Source of the DNA: an uncultured Paracoccaceae bacterium
Lineage (GTDB): Bacteria > Pseudomonadota > Alphaproteobacteria > Rhodobacterales > Rhodobacteraceae
Reading direction: 5' to 3'
Length of the DNA stretch: 64,000 nucleotides
Assembly (NCBI GenBank): GCA_947496535.1
Contig: CANMDE010000003.1
Coordinates: 124,001-188,000 of the forward strand
In this document: one piece after another, positions 15,230 to 23,784 of the stretch
Layout of the letters: each line of letters begins with the position of its first letter
Position numbering within the stretch: position 1 is the first letter of the stretch
Made by a program: the position numbers and the translations under genes
The notes under the pieces: generated by a model
The model's database searches: none
What the model saw: the letters and a program-made list of their open reading frames with translations, nothing else
What the model was told of the DNA's origin: nothing

Positions 15230-15245
15230 TCAACCATTTGGTTGA
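15230..15245. promoter_or_regulatory. Predicted ArsR operator palindrome
   Basis: TCAACCA-TT-TGGTTGA, a perfect 7-bp inverted repeat 31 bp before the arsR-like start. CAACC...GGTTG palindromes fit the operators of SRPBCC-associated ArsR regulators, as far as I recall. It lies between that gene and atpI, so an effect on the atp promoter is also possible. Confidence 0.6.
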
Positions 15246-15405
15246 ATATCCCAAATACTGCCAGCGTTGATTTGATAGGAAGCAGGTGCGTTATTTTTTC
15301 TGTAAATACTCAACAAAAACAGCATGATAGCGCCGTATCTCGCCCGCTTGACTCTGGGCCGGCCCAAACCTAAACCATCAACAACCTTCCGAGGGAACAA
15401 AACCG

Positions 15406-15744
15406 ATGGCTAATCCGCATGACCCCGACCGCCTCAAGGCGTTAGAGGCAAAGATTGCGGCGCTCAAAGAGCCGGAAAAGGTCAAGGATCATTCGGAAGA
15501 ACACTATTCTCAGGCGCAGTTGGCCTGGCGGATGGTGATAGAGCTTGTAGCCGGTCTCGCGATCGGTTTTGGCATTGGATACGGGCTGGATACCCTCTTT
15601 GGGACCATGCCGATTTTTCTGGTGCTGTTTATATTCTTTGGCCTCGCGGCGGGTGTAAAAACCATGATGCGATCTGCCAAAGAGGTGCAGATGAAGCAGG
15701 CGGCGAAAGCGGCCGAAGACGAGGGTGACACACGTGGCGACTGA
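15406..15744 (+). CDS. atpI: ATP synthase protein I (AtpI)
   Basis: A 112-aa accessory protein of the F0 operon, thought to assist c-ring assembly or magnesium supply. It has a charged N-terminus, a first membrane segment ([24 protein letters not shown]) and a second ([24 protein letters not shown]), with a Lys/Ala/Glu tail. First gene of the F0 operon; AGGGAACAAAACCG precedes the ATG. It overlaps the start of atpB. Confidence 0.9.
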   Translation: MANPHDPDRLKALEAKIAALKEPEKVKDHSEEHYSQAQLAWRMVIELVAGLAIGFGIGYGLDTLFGTMPIFLVLFIFFGLAAGVKTMMRSAKEVQMKQAAKAAEDEGDTRGD

Positions 15745-16492
15745 AGCTGACGCACATTCCGAAGGTGGTCTGGTTTTCCATCCGCTGGATCAGTTCATTG
15801 TCAAACCGCTTTTTGGCGAGGGACCGGTGGCTTGGTACACACCAACAAACGTAACTCTTTGGATGTTCATCGGCCTTGCTTGCATCGTTGGTGTTTTCGC
15901 TCTGGGCAGCCGTGGCCGGGCGATCATCCCAACCCGCCTCCAGTCGATTGGTGAGCTGATTTACGGCTTTATCTACAAGATGGTTGAGGATGTGACCGGC
16001 AAGGATGGGGTGAAGTACTTTCCCTACATCATGACGCTGTTCGTCTTCATCTTGTTCGCGAACTATCTGGCCCTGCTGCCAATGTCCTACAGCCCGACGT
16101 CGATGATTGCGGTTACTGCAATTCTTGGTTTTGGGGTCTTCATTGCAGTCACGATCCTTGGCTTCGTCAAGAACGGTGCTGCTTTCCTAGGTCTTTTCTG
16201 GATGTCTGATGCTCCTGCGATCCTTCGACCCATCATCGCAGTGATCGAGGTTATTTCTTATTTCGTGCGTCCTGTAAGCCACTCCATTCGTTTGGCTGGC
16301 AATATCATGGCCGGTCACGCGGTCATCAAAGTTTTCGCAGGCTTTGCTGCACTGACGCTGGTCAGCCCAGTTGCGATCCTGGGTATCACCGCCATTTACG
16401 GGCTTGAGGTCTTGGTGGCCGGTATTCAGGCCTATGTTTTTACCATTTTGACGTGCGTCTATCTGAAAGACGCGCTGCATCCCGCACACTAA
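15734..16492 (+). CDS. atpB: ATP synthase F0 subunit a
   Basis: Subunit a forms the proton half-channels next to the c-ring. The 252-aa protein has about six membrane segments; the essential arginine is in the [19 protein letters not shown] helix, and [24 protein letters not shown] is the conserved last helix. GTG 15734 is preferred ([12 protein letters not shown]) because GAGGGTG lies 6 nt upstream, and it overlaps the atpI stop; a GTG three codons earlier is possible. Confidence 0.95.
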   Translation: MATEADAHSEGGLVFHPLDQFIVKPLFGEGPVAWYTPTNVTLWMFIGLACIVGVFALGSRGRAIIPTRLQSIGELIYGFIYKMVEDVTGKDGVKYFPYIMTLFVFILFANYLALLPMSYSPTSMIAVTAILGFGVFIAVTILGFVKNGAAFLGLFWMSDAPAILRPIIAVIEVISYFVRPVSHSIRLAGNIMAGHAVIKVFAGFAALTLVSPVAILGITAIYGLEVLVAGIQAYVFTILTCVYLKDALHPAH

Positions 16493-16547
16493 CAACGGCG
16501 GGATGTTCCCGCCAAATATATAACTTCCAATCGTAAGGAGAATACTC

Positions 16548-16772
16548 ATGGAAGGCGAACTCGCACATATCGGCGCTGGTCTGGCTGCAATCGGTTCTGG
16601 CGCTGCGGCTATCGGTGTTGGCACCGTGGCTGGCAACTACCTGGCAGGTGCCCTGCGTAACCCATCCGCTGCTGCGTCGCAGACAGCTACTCTGTTCATC
16701 GGTCTGGCCTTCGCCGAAGCCCTGGGGATCTTCGCATTCCTCGTGTCGCTTCTGCTGATGTTCGCCGTCTAA
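16548..16772 (+). CDS. atpE: ATP synthase F0 subunit c
   Basis: A 74-aa double-helix hairpin that forms the rotor ring. The glycine-rich first helix ([24 protein letters not shown]), the polar loop ALRNPSAA and the second helix with the proton-carrying glutamate in [15 protein letters not shown] are all intact. GGAG 9 nt upstream of the ATG is a good ribosome-binding site, as expected for this highly translated subunit. Confidence 0.97.
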   Translation: MEGELAHIGAGLAAIGSGAAAIGVGTVAGNYLAGALRNPSAAASQTATLFIGLAFAEALGIFAFLVSLLLMFAV

Positions 16773-16797
16773 GAACGAACCCATATCCTTACGGCTG

Positions 16798-16822
16798 GCG
16801 GGTGGCGTAACGCGCGACCCGC
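16798..16822 (+). other. Hairpin between atpE and the b' gene
   Basis: GCGGGT / ACCCGC inverted repeat, 6-bp arms with a 13-nt loop that can pair further, in the 80-bp gap after atpE. No T run follows. Such structures after the c-subunit gene can protect the upstream message and raise its dosage; this is an inference from position. Confidence 0.4.
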
Positions 16823-16852
16823 TGGTAAAATCCAAGGTATTCGGGGGCCGAT

Positions 16853-17398
16853 ATGGCAACAGAAACACATGAAGCAGTAGGTGCTTGCGTCGACGCCGGG
16901 GGTTCCGCTCTGGGCATGCCGCAGCTATGCGCCGACTGGATACCCAACCAGATTTTCTGGCTTTTGATCACGCTGGCCGCGATCTACTTTGTGATGTCCC
17001 GCATCGCATTGCCCCGCATCGGTGCGGTTCTGGCAGAACGATCAGGGACCATCACCAATGACATCGCCGCGGCCGAAGAGCTGAAGAACAAAGCTGCCGA
17101 AGCTGAAGCCACCTATGAAAAAGCGCTGGTCGATGCGCGGGCTGAAGCACAAGCGATTGTTGCTGCCGCCAAGGCTGACATTCAGGCAGAACTGGATGTA
17201 GAACTGCAAAAAGCCGACGCGCAGATCGCAGCCAAAACAGCAGAAAGCGAAGCGGCTATAGCCGAAATTCGCGCCGGTGCTGTCAAAAGCGTGACGCAAG
17301 TCGCCAAAGACACAGCCAAAGAGCTTGTGAACGCCATGGGTGGTACGGCTGACGCAAAGACCGTCACCGCCGCTGTAACAGCTCGGATGAAAGGGTAA
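16853..17398 (+). CDS. ATP synthase F0 subunit b' (second b-type stalk subunit)
   Basis: A 181-aa peripheral-stalk subunit: a 25-residue N-terminal region containing Cys, one membrane helix ([21 protein letters not shown]), and a long Ala/Glu/Lys coiled coil to the end. Photosynthetic bacteria and Rhodobacterales carry two b-type subunits, b' and b; the longer pre-membrane segment marks this as b' (atpX/atpG-type). It is 3 bp upstream of atpF. Confidence 0.93.
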   Translation: MATETHEAVGACVDAGGSALGMPQLCADWIPNQIFWLLITLAAIYFVMSRIALPRIGAVLAERSGTITNDIAAAEELKNKAAEAEATYEKALVDARAEAQAIVAAAKADIQAELDVELQKADAQIAAKTAESEAAIAEIRAGAVKSVTQVAKDTAKELVNAMGGTADAKTVTAAVTARMKG

Positions 17399-17401
17399 GC
17401 C

Positions 17402-17962
17402 ATGCGTTATTTAACAACCGCACTTCTTGCCCTAAGCGCGAGCCCCGCTTTGGCCGCTGGCGAGTATGGGTTCTTCTCGCTCAAGAACACCGACTTTGTT
17501 GTTGTGATCGCCTTTCTGATCTTCGTGGGCATCCTGGTTTACTACAAGGTTCCCGGCAAAGTTGGTGAGCTGCTGGACAAGCGCGCAGATGGTATCAAGG
17601 CCGAGCTGGCCGAGGCCAAGGCGCTCCGCGACGAAGCCCAGTCACTGCTGGCCTCTTATGAGCGCAAGCAAAAAGAGGTACAGGAACAGGCTGATCGCAT
17701 CGTTGCTTCCGCCAAGGATGAGGCGACCAAAGCCGCCGCTACGGCGAAAGATGACATCGCTGCTTCTATCACTCGCCGTCTGGCCGCTGCTGAAGAGCAG
17801 ATTACCAGTGCGCAAGCTGCTGCCGTCAAGGATGTTCGCGACCAGGCCATCGCCGTAGCGGTTGGCGCTGCCAAAGATGTTATGGCCAAGCAGATGGATG
17901 CAAAAACGACTGGCGCGTTGATTGACGATGCGATTGCCACCGTGGGTGAGCGCCTGCATTAA
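17402..17962 (+). CDS. atpF: ATP synthase F0 subunit b
   Basis: The 186-aa b subunit of the peripheral stalk. A cleavable-looking N-terminus (MRYLTTALLALSASPALAAG) precedes the membrane anchor FVVVIAFLIFVGILVYYKVPG, then a coiled coil of about 130 residues. The signal-like leader is a known feature of alphaproteobacterial b subunits. Last gene of the F0 operon; the F1 genes are not in this window. A strong hairpin terminator starts 38 bp downstream. Confidence 0.94.
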   Translation: MRYLTTALLALSASPALAAGEYGFFSLKNTDFVVVIAFLIFVGILVYYKVPGKVGELLDKRADGIKAELAEAKALRDEAQSLLASYERKQKEVQEQADRIVASAKDEATKAAATAKDDIAASITRRLAAAEEQITSAQAAAVKDVRDQAIAVAVGAAKDVMAKQMDAKTTGALIDDAIATVGERLH

Positions 17963-18000
17963 ACTAGAGGCGGGTCGTTACCCACCTTGCTAATAGCTGA

Positions 18001-18037
18001 AAGCCTGAACGCTTCTTTCGCGTTCAGGCTTTTCTAT
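18001..18037. terminator. Terminator of the atp F0 operon, shared with the convergent gene end
   Basis: Stem AAGCCTGAACGC / GCGTTCAGGCTT (12 bp) with loop TTCTTTC, followed by TTCTATTT on the plus strand. On the minus strand it lies across the last codons of the quinone reductase gene, whose TGA (18024-18026) is inside the stem. Confidence 0.87.
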
Positions 18038-18782
18038 TTGGTAGATGCTGAATGAAGGCCGAATGGGAATGCGCTTCCGGTTTTAGCAGCCCGTCTTTGG
18101 TGAAGTCGCTATCGGCATTGAACGCCATGTTGGGCAAATCGTCCCAACTTTTGATTATGTCGGTTTGGGCGTTCAGCACGGTTGTACATCGATGTTCCAG
18201 ATCGCATTTGTCTTGCCCTTCAAAGAACCCATGAATGCCATGAAACAAGATCGGCTCTTTGACCGTGAAACCGCAATAGCGCAGCGTGTAGGCGAGTGGC
18301 CACAGATGCATGCGAGTGTCGCCTTCTTTTCCGCCGGGTCCGCTTTCGACCGCCGAGGCACCAGTCGTGACGCAAAATATTGCTTCTTTGCCGCGACACA
18401 TTCCGGTGTCAAATCGTTGTGTACTGGTATGCATTGCGCCATGGGCTAGACAACGATCTGTCCAACCCTTGAGGATCGCAGGGGGACCAAACCACCATAG
18501 CGGAAAATGAAAGATCAGCCGATCGGCGGCGCGTATCTTGGCGATTTCGCATTGTATATCCATCGGCAAATTACGCGCTTCAGCCGCTTCTGACTGCACG
18601 CGCAGCGGATCAAAAGGGCCATCAACCCCATAATGCGCAGCCCGTTCAACAGGATCGAAACCCATTGCACAAAGATCGGACCACAGTACGGCATCTGGGC
18701 TGGCCTTGGCCGATGCTTGGGCCCACTGGGCATTAAACGATGTGGGACCGGGGTGAGCAAGGACAATGAGAGTGGTCGTCAC
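18024..18782 (-). CDS. NAD(P)H dehydrogenase (quinone) family flavodoxin-fold protein
   Basis: A 252-aa member of the NQO1/MdaB-like flavodoxin-2 family: LIVLAHPGPTSFN at the N-terminus binds the flavin phosphate, ADRLIFHFPLWWFGPPAILKGWTDRCL is the family signature, and VTTGASAVESGPGG the isoalloxazine loop. It would carry out two-electron quinone reduction. It overlaps the FadR-type regulator upstream by ATGA, so it is its co-expressed partner. The stop codon lies within the atp terminator. Confidence 0.85.
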   Translation of the reverse strand: MTTTLIVLAHPGPTSFNAQWAQASAKASPDAVLWSDLCAMGFDPVERAAHYGVDGPFDPLRVQSEAAEARNLPMDIQCEIAKIRAADRLIFHFPLWWFGPPAILKGWTDRCLAHGAMHTSTQRFDTGMCRGKEAIFCVTTGASAVESGPGGKEGDTRMHLWPLAYTLRYCGFTVKEPILFHGIHGFFEGQDKCDLEHRCTTVLNAQTDIIKSWDDLPNMAFNADSDFTKDGLLKPEAHSHSAFIQHLPNRKA

Positions 18783-19546
18783 CGCCCCGTCTCATGCTCA
18801 TACCGCTTACGTGCATAGGCTTCGTTCGCATCCGCCTTTTGCTGGTTCAAAAGCGCCTCTTCGACAAAGCGCAGATGCGCGTGGACTGCCTCTTTGGCTT
18901 TGTCCGGATCACGGGCCTGCAGAGCGGAGTTGATTGCCCGGTGCTGATCAAGCAACGTGTCCCGCGTGGTGCGTTGTTTGAACATGATCGACCGGTTGTA
19001 AAACACGCCTTCGCGCAGCAGTTCGTACATCGACCGCATCATGTGAAGCATGATGATGTTATGGCTCGCTTCGATGATGGACAGGTGAAAATCGGCATCC
19101 AGACTGGCCTCATCGGCCGGGTTGCGTTTTTGGTGGGCGGTTTCCATTTTGCGAAAGATCGCATCGATGACCCGCAAATCGCTATCCGTGCCCAGCCGGG
19201 TGGCGCGTTCGGCGGCCAGCCCCTCCATATCGCGGCGAAAGCTGATGTAGTCGAAGACGGCCTCATCATGCGTCGCGAAAAGTGTCACCAGAGCGGGCGC
19301 AAAGGCGGAACCTAGCACCTCGGCGACATAGACGCCGGCACCTGCACGGCTGCTAAGCAAGCCACGTTCCTGCAAGTCCGCCAATGCTTCGCGCAGGGAA
19401 GGCCGAGACACCCCCATGCGTTCGCTCAGTTCGCGCTCAGAGGGTAGCCGTTCACCGGGCCGCAGAATGCCACGAAGGATCAACCCCTCGATCTGGCGGA
19501 TCACGCCTTGCGACAGTTTCTCCTGCTGGACTGGTTCAAATGGCAT
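18779..19546 (-). CDS. FadR-type GntR family regulator (FCD domain)
   Basis: A 255-aa regulator. The winged helix is at residues 8-75 (LSQGVIRQIEGLILRGILRPGERLPSERELSERMGVSRPSLREAL); the C-terminal FCD domain has the metal-binding pattern DADFHLSIIEASHN ... DQHRAI ... HAHLRFVEEAL. Family members include FadR, PdhR, LldR and GlcC. A 23-bp palindrome (19561-19583) overlaps its promoter, and the same palindrome lies in front of glcD at 38052-38074, so a GlcC-like role in sensing glycolate or a related acid is plausible. Co-transcribed with the quinone reductase. Confidence 0.88.
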   Translation of the reverse strand: MPFEPVQQEKLSQGVIRQIEGLILRGILRPGERLPSERELSERMGVSRPSLREALADLQERGLLSSRAGAGVYVAEVLGSAFAPALVTLFATHDEAVFDYISFRRDMEGLAAERATRLGTDSDLRVIDAIFRKMETAHQKRNPADEASLDADFHLSIIEASHNIIMLHMMRSMYELLREGVFYNRSIMFKQRTTRDTLLDQHRAINSALQARDPDKAKEAVHAHLRFVEEALLNQQKADANEAYARKRYEHETGR

Positions 19547-19560
19547 CTCAACCTCGGTCT

Positions 19561-19583
19561 ATTGGTAAATACATATGACCAAT
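19561..19583. promoter_or_regulatory. 23-bp palindrome, predicted FadR-type operator (site 1)
   Basis: ATTGGT-N11-ACCAAT, 15 bp upstream of the regulator's ATG. A candidate promoter on the minus strand, TTGTCG (19594-19599) - 18 bp - TATGTA (19570-19575), has its -10 inside the palindrome, which suits negative autoregulation. The architecture is identical to the element at 38052-38074. TTGGT/ACCAA half-sites are typical of the PdhR/LldR/GlcC branch, although those usually have a shorter spacer. Confidence 0.68.
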
Positions 19584-19600
19584 CTGGGGTGCTCGACAAC

Positions 19601-19633
19601 AAAAAACGGGGGCCGCTTTGCGCGACCCCCGTT
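19601..19633 (-). terminator. Intrinsic terminator of the OmpA-like lipoprotein gene
   Basis: On the minus strand a GC-rich stem (AACGGGGG...CCCCCGTT) runs into a T6 run, 22 bp after the stop of the OmpA-like gene. Well-formed rho-independent terminator that also insulates the regulator promoter. Confidence 0.85.
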
Positions 19634-19654
19634 CGGACTGCTCTGCCAATCCGT

Positions 19655-20311
19655 TTAGTTTGGCGTAATGATAATCTCAACACGGCGGTTTTGCTGGCGA
19701 CCGGTTGCGTCGAGGTTGCTTGCAATTGGTTGATCTTCACCACGGCCGATGGACCGGATCCGCGATGAGGACACACCACCACCAACCAGAACTGAGGAAA
19801 CGGCCTGCGCCCGACGCTGTGACAGATCGAAGTTGTAGGATGCGTCACCGGTGTTGTCGGTATGACCGATCACATTCACGGTGCTGTCAGGGTAGTTGTT
19901 CAGCGAATTGGCGACAATACGCAATTCGTTCTGCGAAACGTTGGAAACAGCAGTGCTGTCTGTGGCGAATAGCAAGTCTTGGGACAGAACGACAACAAGA
20001 TTGGATCCGTTGTTGGACACGCCGACATCACTACGCAGCTGGCGGCGAAGCTCTTCAGCCTGCTTATCAAGGTTGTTGCCGACACCAGCGCCGACACCGG
20101 CACCAAGGGCGGCGCCAATCAATGCGGCCTGATTGCGCTCGCGTACCGTGCCATCATTATTGATCAGCGCACCTGCAACTGCGCCCACGCCTGCGCCGAT
20201 CACAGCGCCCTGCTGTGTATTCTGATACTCATTTGGGCCACCTTCGTCGCACGCTGCAACAAGCGTGAGCGAGGCTGCAGCAAACATAAGGGGCAATTTC
20301 GAAATCATCAT
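19655..20311 (-). CDS. OmpA-family outer membrane lipoprotein (YiaD-like)
   Basis: A 218-aa protein. Lipobox LTLVAAC ends at Cys21, so it is a lipoprotein after cleavage. A glycine-zipper segment (GAVIGAGVGAVAGALI, LIGAALGAGVGAGVGNNLD) spans about residues 35-80, and a peptidoglycan-binding OmpA C-domain follows (VNVIGHTDNTGDASYNFDLSQRRAQAV, RSIGRGEDQP, NRRVEIII). It anchors the outer membrane to the cell wall. Single gene with its own terminator. Two ATGs in tandem at the start. Confidence 0.92.
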   Translation of the reverse strand: MMISKLPLMFAAASLTLVAACDEGGPNEYQNTQQGAVIGAGVGAVAGALINNDGTVRERNQAALIGAALGAGVGAGVGNNLDKQAEELRRQLRSDVGVSNNGSNLVVVLSQDLLFATDSTAVSNVSQNELRIVANSLNNYPDSTVNVIGHTDNTGDASYNFDLSQRRAQAVSSVLVGGGVSSSRIRSIGRGEDQPIASNLDATGRQQNRRVEIIITPN

Positions 20312-20396
20312 CGTTGTTTTCCACTATTTATGGGCGCGCACCCGGCGCCGTTGGATGAGGCAGCTTATGCCGAATAGATACATGATATCCAATAAC

Positions 20397-20427
20397 GGAC
20401 AAGCGATTGGCAATGATTTGCTTGTCC
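20397..20427 (-). other. Hairpin at the 3' end of the Ada-like gene
   Basis: GGACAAGC / GCTTGTCC inverted repeat with a 15-nt loop, touching the last base of the alkyltransferase stop codon. No T run follows, so termination would be weak or factor-dependent. Confidence 0.35.
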
Positions 20428-21275
20428 TAACTCACGCCCGCCGATGCGTCTACACGGGCGGACTCCCATGCCAGCATCGCCCTTTTGACAGGCAGGCCCC
20501 AATGATAGCCGCCCAAACCGCCTGATTTGCGCAGGGCGCGGTGGCACGGGATTAGCCAACTGACCGGGTTGCGGCCAACAGCTGTACCAACGGCGCGAAC
20601 CGCTTTGGGATTGCCGATTGATGCGGCGATTTCGGAGTAGGTTGTAACGTGGCCGGACGGGATGGTCAGCAGTGCCTCCCACACCTTGAGCTGAAACGGC
20701 GCGCCGATCATATGCAGCTGCGTTTCGCCAGTCATCCCCAGCGCCGCCATAGCCCAAGGGCGCAAGGCCGTAGGGTCTTCAACATAACTAGCCTTGGGCC
20801 ATCGTGATTTGAGGTCCGCCATGGCGGGTTCCGGCCCTGCCTCGGCCGCGAAGGCCAAACCGCAAATGCCCCGATCCGTACCCATCACGAGTGCCGGTCC
20901 GAAATGACTTTCGAACCAACCCCAGTAGATCGTCAAACCAGCACCGTCGCGGGCATAGTCGCCGGGGCTCATCGCTTCCCACCGGACGAACAGATCGTGC
21001 AGGCGACCGCTGCCGGACAGACCCACCGCATGGGCCGTCTCAAGTGTCGTGAACCGTTCACGCAAAAGGGACTTGGCGTGGCCCAAGGTCAGATACTGCT
21101 GATAGCGCTTTGGCGATACGCCGACCCAAGTGGAAAAAACGCGCTGGAAATGCGCTGGGCTCATTTTCATCTGCGCTGCGAGATCGGCGAGGGGCAAAGG
21201 ATCGTCCCCCGACGCATCAATTGCGTCGATTGCACGGCGCATGACCTGATAGTGATATGTTTCTGATGTGTCCAT
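20427..21275 (-). CDS. Ada-like AraC-type regulator / methylated-DNA-cysteine S-methyltransferase
   Basis: A 282-aa fusion: an AraC-type helix-turn-helix at residues 25-110 (LADLAAQMKMSPAHFQRVFSTWVGVSPKRYQQYL) and an O6-alkylguanine DNA alkyltransferase domain with acceptor Cys244 in IPCHR. The N-terminal zinc/phosphotriester domain of E. coli Ada is missing, so it can repair O6-methylguanine but cannot sense methylphosphotriesters by that route. Divergent from nth, another DNA repair gene, with 93 bp between the starts. Roseobacters often annotate this as a bifunctional Ada-type protein. Confidence 0.88.
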   Translation of the reverse strand: MDTSETYHYQVMRRAIDAIDASGDDPLPLADLAAQMKMSPAHFQRVFSTWVGVSPKRYQQYLTLGHAKSLLRERFTTLETAHAVGLSGSGRLHDLFVRWEAMSPGDYARDGAGLTIYWGWFESHFGPALVMGTDRGICGLAFAAEAGPEPAMADLKSRWPKASYVEDPTALRPWAMAALGMTGETQLHMIGAPFQLKVWEALLTIPSGHVTTYSEIAASIGNPKAVRAVGTAVGRNPVSWLIPCHRALRKSGGLGGYHWGLPVKRAMLAWESARVDASAGVS

Positions 21276-21368
21276 ACAAGCAACCTAAGGTCGGGCAGGG
21301 TGACTGGCGACCCGGAAATTGCGCATCTTCTGCTTGCCCCAACGCAGCGCTCCGGGCATACCGGCGCA

Positions 21369-22013
21369 ATGGCTAAACAGCTTGATTATCATACCATTCG
21401 CGAGATATTCGCGCGCTTCCAAGAGGCTGAGCCCGAGCCAAAGGGCGAGCTTGAGCATGTGAACGTCTATACCCTTGTCGTGGCCGTCGCATTGTCAGCG
21501 CAAGCGACGGATGCCGGCGTTAACAAGGCCACGCGCGAACTTTTCAAAATTGTCGATACGCCACAAAAAATGCTGGACCTTGGGATTGAGGGGCTGACCG
21601 AGCACATCAAGACCATCGGCCTTTTTCGCCAAAAGGCAAAAAATGTCATGAAGATGAGTCAGATTTTGGTGGATGAGTACGGCGGCGAGGTTCCCAATTC
21701 CCGAGCTGCGCTTCAATCACTTCCTGGGGTAGGACGCAAAACGGCTAATGTCGTGCTGAACATGTGGTGGGGTCAGCCAGCGCAGGCTGTTGATACGCAC
21801 ATCTTTCGCTTTGGCAATCGCAGTGGTGTGGCACCCGGCAAGGATGTTGCGATGGTTGAACGCGCTATAGAAGACCATATACCCGCTGATTTCCAACTCC
21901 ACGCGCATCACTGGATGATCCTGCATGGACGCTACGTGTGCCTTGCGCGCAAGCCCAAATGCGCGGCATGCCTGATCCGCGATCTCTGCCAATTTGAGGA
22001 TAAAAACCTATGA
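21369..22013 (+). CDS. nth: Endonuclease III (base excision repair glycosylase/AP lyase)
   Basis: A 214-aa DNA glycosylase that removes oxidised pyrimidines. The helix-hairpin-helix LPGVGRKTANVVL carries the catalytic Lys124 and VDTHIFR the Asp142; the C-terminal [4Fe-4S] site is Cys-X6-Cys-X2-Cys-X5-Cys (CLARKPKCAACLIRDLC). ATG 21369 begins MAKQLDYHTI; the longer frame from 21300 lacks similarity. It overlaps the kinase gene by ATGA. Confidence 0.96.
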   Translation: MAKQLDYHTIREIFARFQEAEPEPKGELEHVNVYTLVVAVALSAQATDAGVNKATRELFKIVDTPQKMLDLGIEGLTEHIKTIGLFRQKAKNVMKMSQILVDEYGGEVPNSRAALQSLPGVGRKTANVVLNMWWGQPAQAVDTHIFRFGNRSGVAPGKDVAMVERAIEDHIPADFQLHAHHWMILHGRYVCLARKPKCAACLIRDLCQFEDKNL

Positions 22014-22999
22014 GCAATTACGATGTGATCGGCATCGGCAATGCGATTGTCGATGTGATTTCCCATGCAGAGGATATGTTCCTTGATCATATGGGCATTG
22101 AAAAGGGTATCATGCAATTGGTCGAACGGGACCGGGCAGAGGTGCTTTATGCGGCCATGAAAGACCGGGTTGAGACGCCGGGCGGGTCAGTGGCTAACAC
22201 AATTGCCGGTCTGGGTAGTCTTGGCTTGTCGACCGCCTTTATTGGCAAGGTAAAGGATGACGCGCTGGGCAAATTTTACGCCAAGGGAATGGAGGATGCG
22301 GGCACCGCTTTCCCCAATCCGCCATCTGACACCGCCGAGGCGCCGACATCCCGGTCAATGATTTTTGTCTCACCCGATGGTGAGCGATCCATGAACACTT
22401 ATTTGGGCGCTGGCGCTGATTTGGGGCAGGGCGATGTACAGGGTGACCTATTCGATGGCAGCCGGTTGTTATTTCTGGAAGGCTACCTTTTCGACAAAGT
22501 CGATGGAAAGACGGCCTTTGCCGAGGCCGCGCGTCTGATGAAGGCCGCCGGGGGCCGGTCCGGGATTACGCTTTCAGACCCATTCTGCGCTGACCGTCAC
22601 CGCACCGATTTTCAGACGCTGATCAGCGAACAGTTGGATTTCGTTATCGGAAATGAAGCCGAATGGACCACTCTTTACGAAACAAATGAAATTGATGCGG
22701 CGCTGGATCAGGCGAGTGCTGTCTGCGAAACAGTGGTCTGTACCCGCTCTGGGGAGCCGGTTGTGATCCGTCGCGGTGACGAGCGTGTCGATGTGCCGGT
22801 TGAGCGTGTGACGCCTGTGGACGCCACTGGTGCGGGCGATCAGTTCGCGGCCGGGTTCCTTTATGGTTTTGCCGCGGGCCTATCGTTGGAGGTCTGCGGT
22901 CGGATGGGGGTCGCTGCTGCAGCCGAGGTCATCGGTCATGTCGGTCCGCGCCCAAAGGCTGATATGAAGGTAGTCTTTGCACAAAAGGGCCTGATCTAG
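22010..22999 (+). CDS. PfkB-family kinase, adenosine-kinase-like
   Basis: A 329-aa ribokinase-fold kinase. N-terminus YDVIGIGNAIVDVI, the glycine pair in TPGGSVANTIAGLGSLG, and the catalytic-base/anion-hole motif DATGAGDQFAAGFLYG are intact. Alphaproteobacterial proteins of this type are annotated as adenosine kinase (adenosine to AMP), which fits the YDVIG...AIVD start, but sugar kinases cannot be excluded. Coupled to nth by ATGA; the stop overlaps the convergent glycosyltransferase stop within CTAG. Confidence 0.85.
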   Translation: MSNYDVIGIGNAIVDVISHAEDMFLDHMGIEKGIMQLVERDRAEVLYAAMKDRVETPGGSVANTIAGLGSLGLSTAFIGKVKDDALGKFYAKGMEDAGTAFPNPPSDTAEAPTSRSMIFVSPDGERSMNTYLGAGADLGQGDVQGDLFDGSRLLFLEGYLFDKVDGKTAFAEAARLMKAAGGRSGITLSDPFCADRHRTDFQTLISEQLDFVIGNEAEWTTLYETNEIDAALDQASAVCETVVCTRSGEPVVIRRGDERVDVPVERVTPVDATGAGDQFAAGFLYGFAAGLSLEVCGRMGVAAAAEVIGHVGPRPKADMKVVFAQKGLI

Positions 23000-23760
23000 C
23001 CTTGATCACTGAACCGCTTGATTGGATCGGTTGGGCGACCACCCAGCGCTTCCCACTCTTGCTCGTATGCCTTCTGTTCCAATGACAACAGTTCTTTGAT
23101 GTCATTTACGCGCGGTGCATCACCGCGCAGGTGCTGCAGTAACCGATGCGAATGAATGATCGTGGGCAGCGCGTCTAGTGGTTCCCATGCATCGAGCATC
23201 GTCAGGCGGCGTAGGTTGAATTCGGGCGGCAGCACCCAGATACGCAAATCACTATTCCAGATCAGGTCCTTCAACGTGATCTGATCGCGACCCAAACCGG
23301 CAGCGTCATATGCAGCTTGCCAGTCCGCTAGAAAGGATTGCACTGCAGCGTTCCGACGATACAAGACCACACCGGAATTTAATTGGGGAAAGGCGTAAGG
23401 TGTTCTTTCGCGCCAACCTTCTTTGATAAGATCACTGCGGCGGCGAACATCGTGGCACAAGGCCATGTCGAAGCGCTGTAGCACATCAAACAAGTCGCCC
23501 AGCGGGTTCAGGACGAGCGTGTCGCAATCCAAAAACAGTGTTTGCTCAAATGGGCTATGCGCCATTGCCGCGATTTTGGCGCGTGTGCAGCCCGGCGGGA
23601 TAGTTTTCTGAGCGTCAAAATCAAAAGGTAACCGCGACTGATCCGTAAAAAGGCAAATTGGCAGATCAGGTGCCACGCGCCGAAGGCTTTCGGCGCTTTG
23701 ACAAGCGAGGTCAGCGTAATCGGCCCCTTCGGCTACATAGATCACGCCTTGTGTTGGCAC
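22996..23760 (-). CDS. Putative glycosyltransferase (GT-A fold, DxD motif)
   Basis: A 254-aa cytosolic protein with a nucleotide-sugar transferase layout: GVIYVAEGADYADLACQSAESLRR at the start, ICLFTDQ, and a metal-binding DCD (residues 78-80) in QTLFLDCDTLVLNPLGDLFD. FPQLNSGVVLYRR and a DQITLKDLIWNS segment resemble GT8-like enzymes. Family assignment is tentative. It lies upstream-adjacent to a sulfotransferase on the same strand, which suggests shared glycan work. Its stop overlaps the kinase stop tail to tail. Confidence 0.72.
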   Translation of the reverse strand: MPTQGVIYVAEGADYADLACQSAESLRRVAPDLPICLFTDQSRLPFDFDAQKTIPPGCTRAKIAAMAHSPFEQTLFLDCDTLVLNPLGDLFDVLQRFDMALCHDVRRRSDLIKEGWRERTPYAFPQLNSGVVLYRRNAAVQSFLADWQAAYDAAGLGRDQITLKDLIWNSDLRIWVLPPEFNLRRLTMLDAWEPLDALPTIIHSHRLLQHLRGDAPRVNDIKELLSLEQKAYEQEWEALGGRPTDPIKRFSDQG

Positions 23761-23784
23761 GGTGTTGTTCCCTTGGATGACAGT

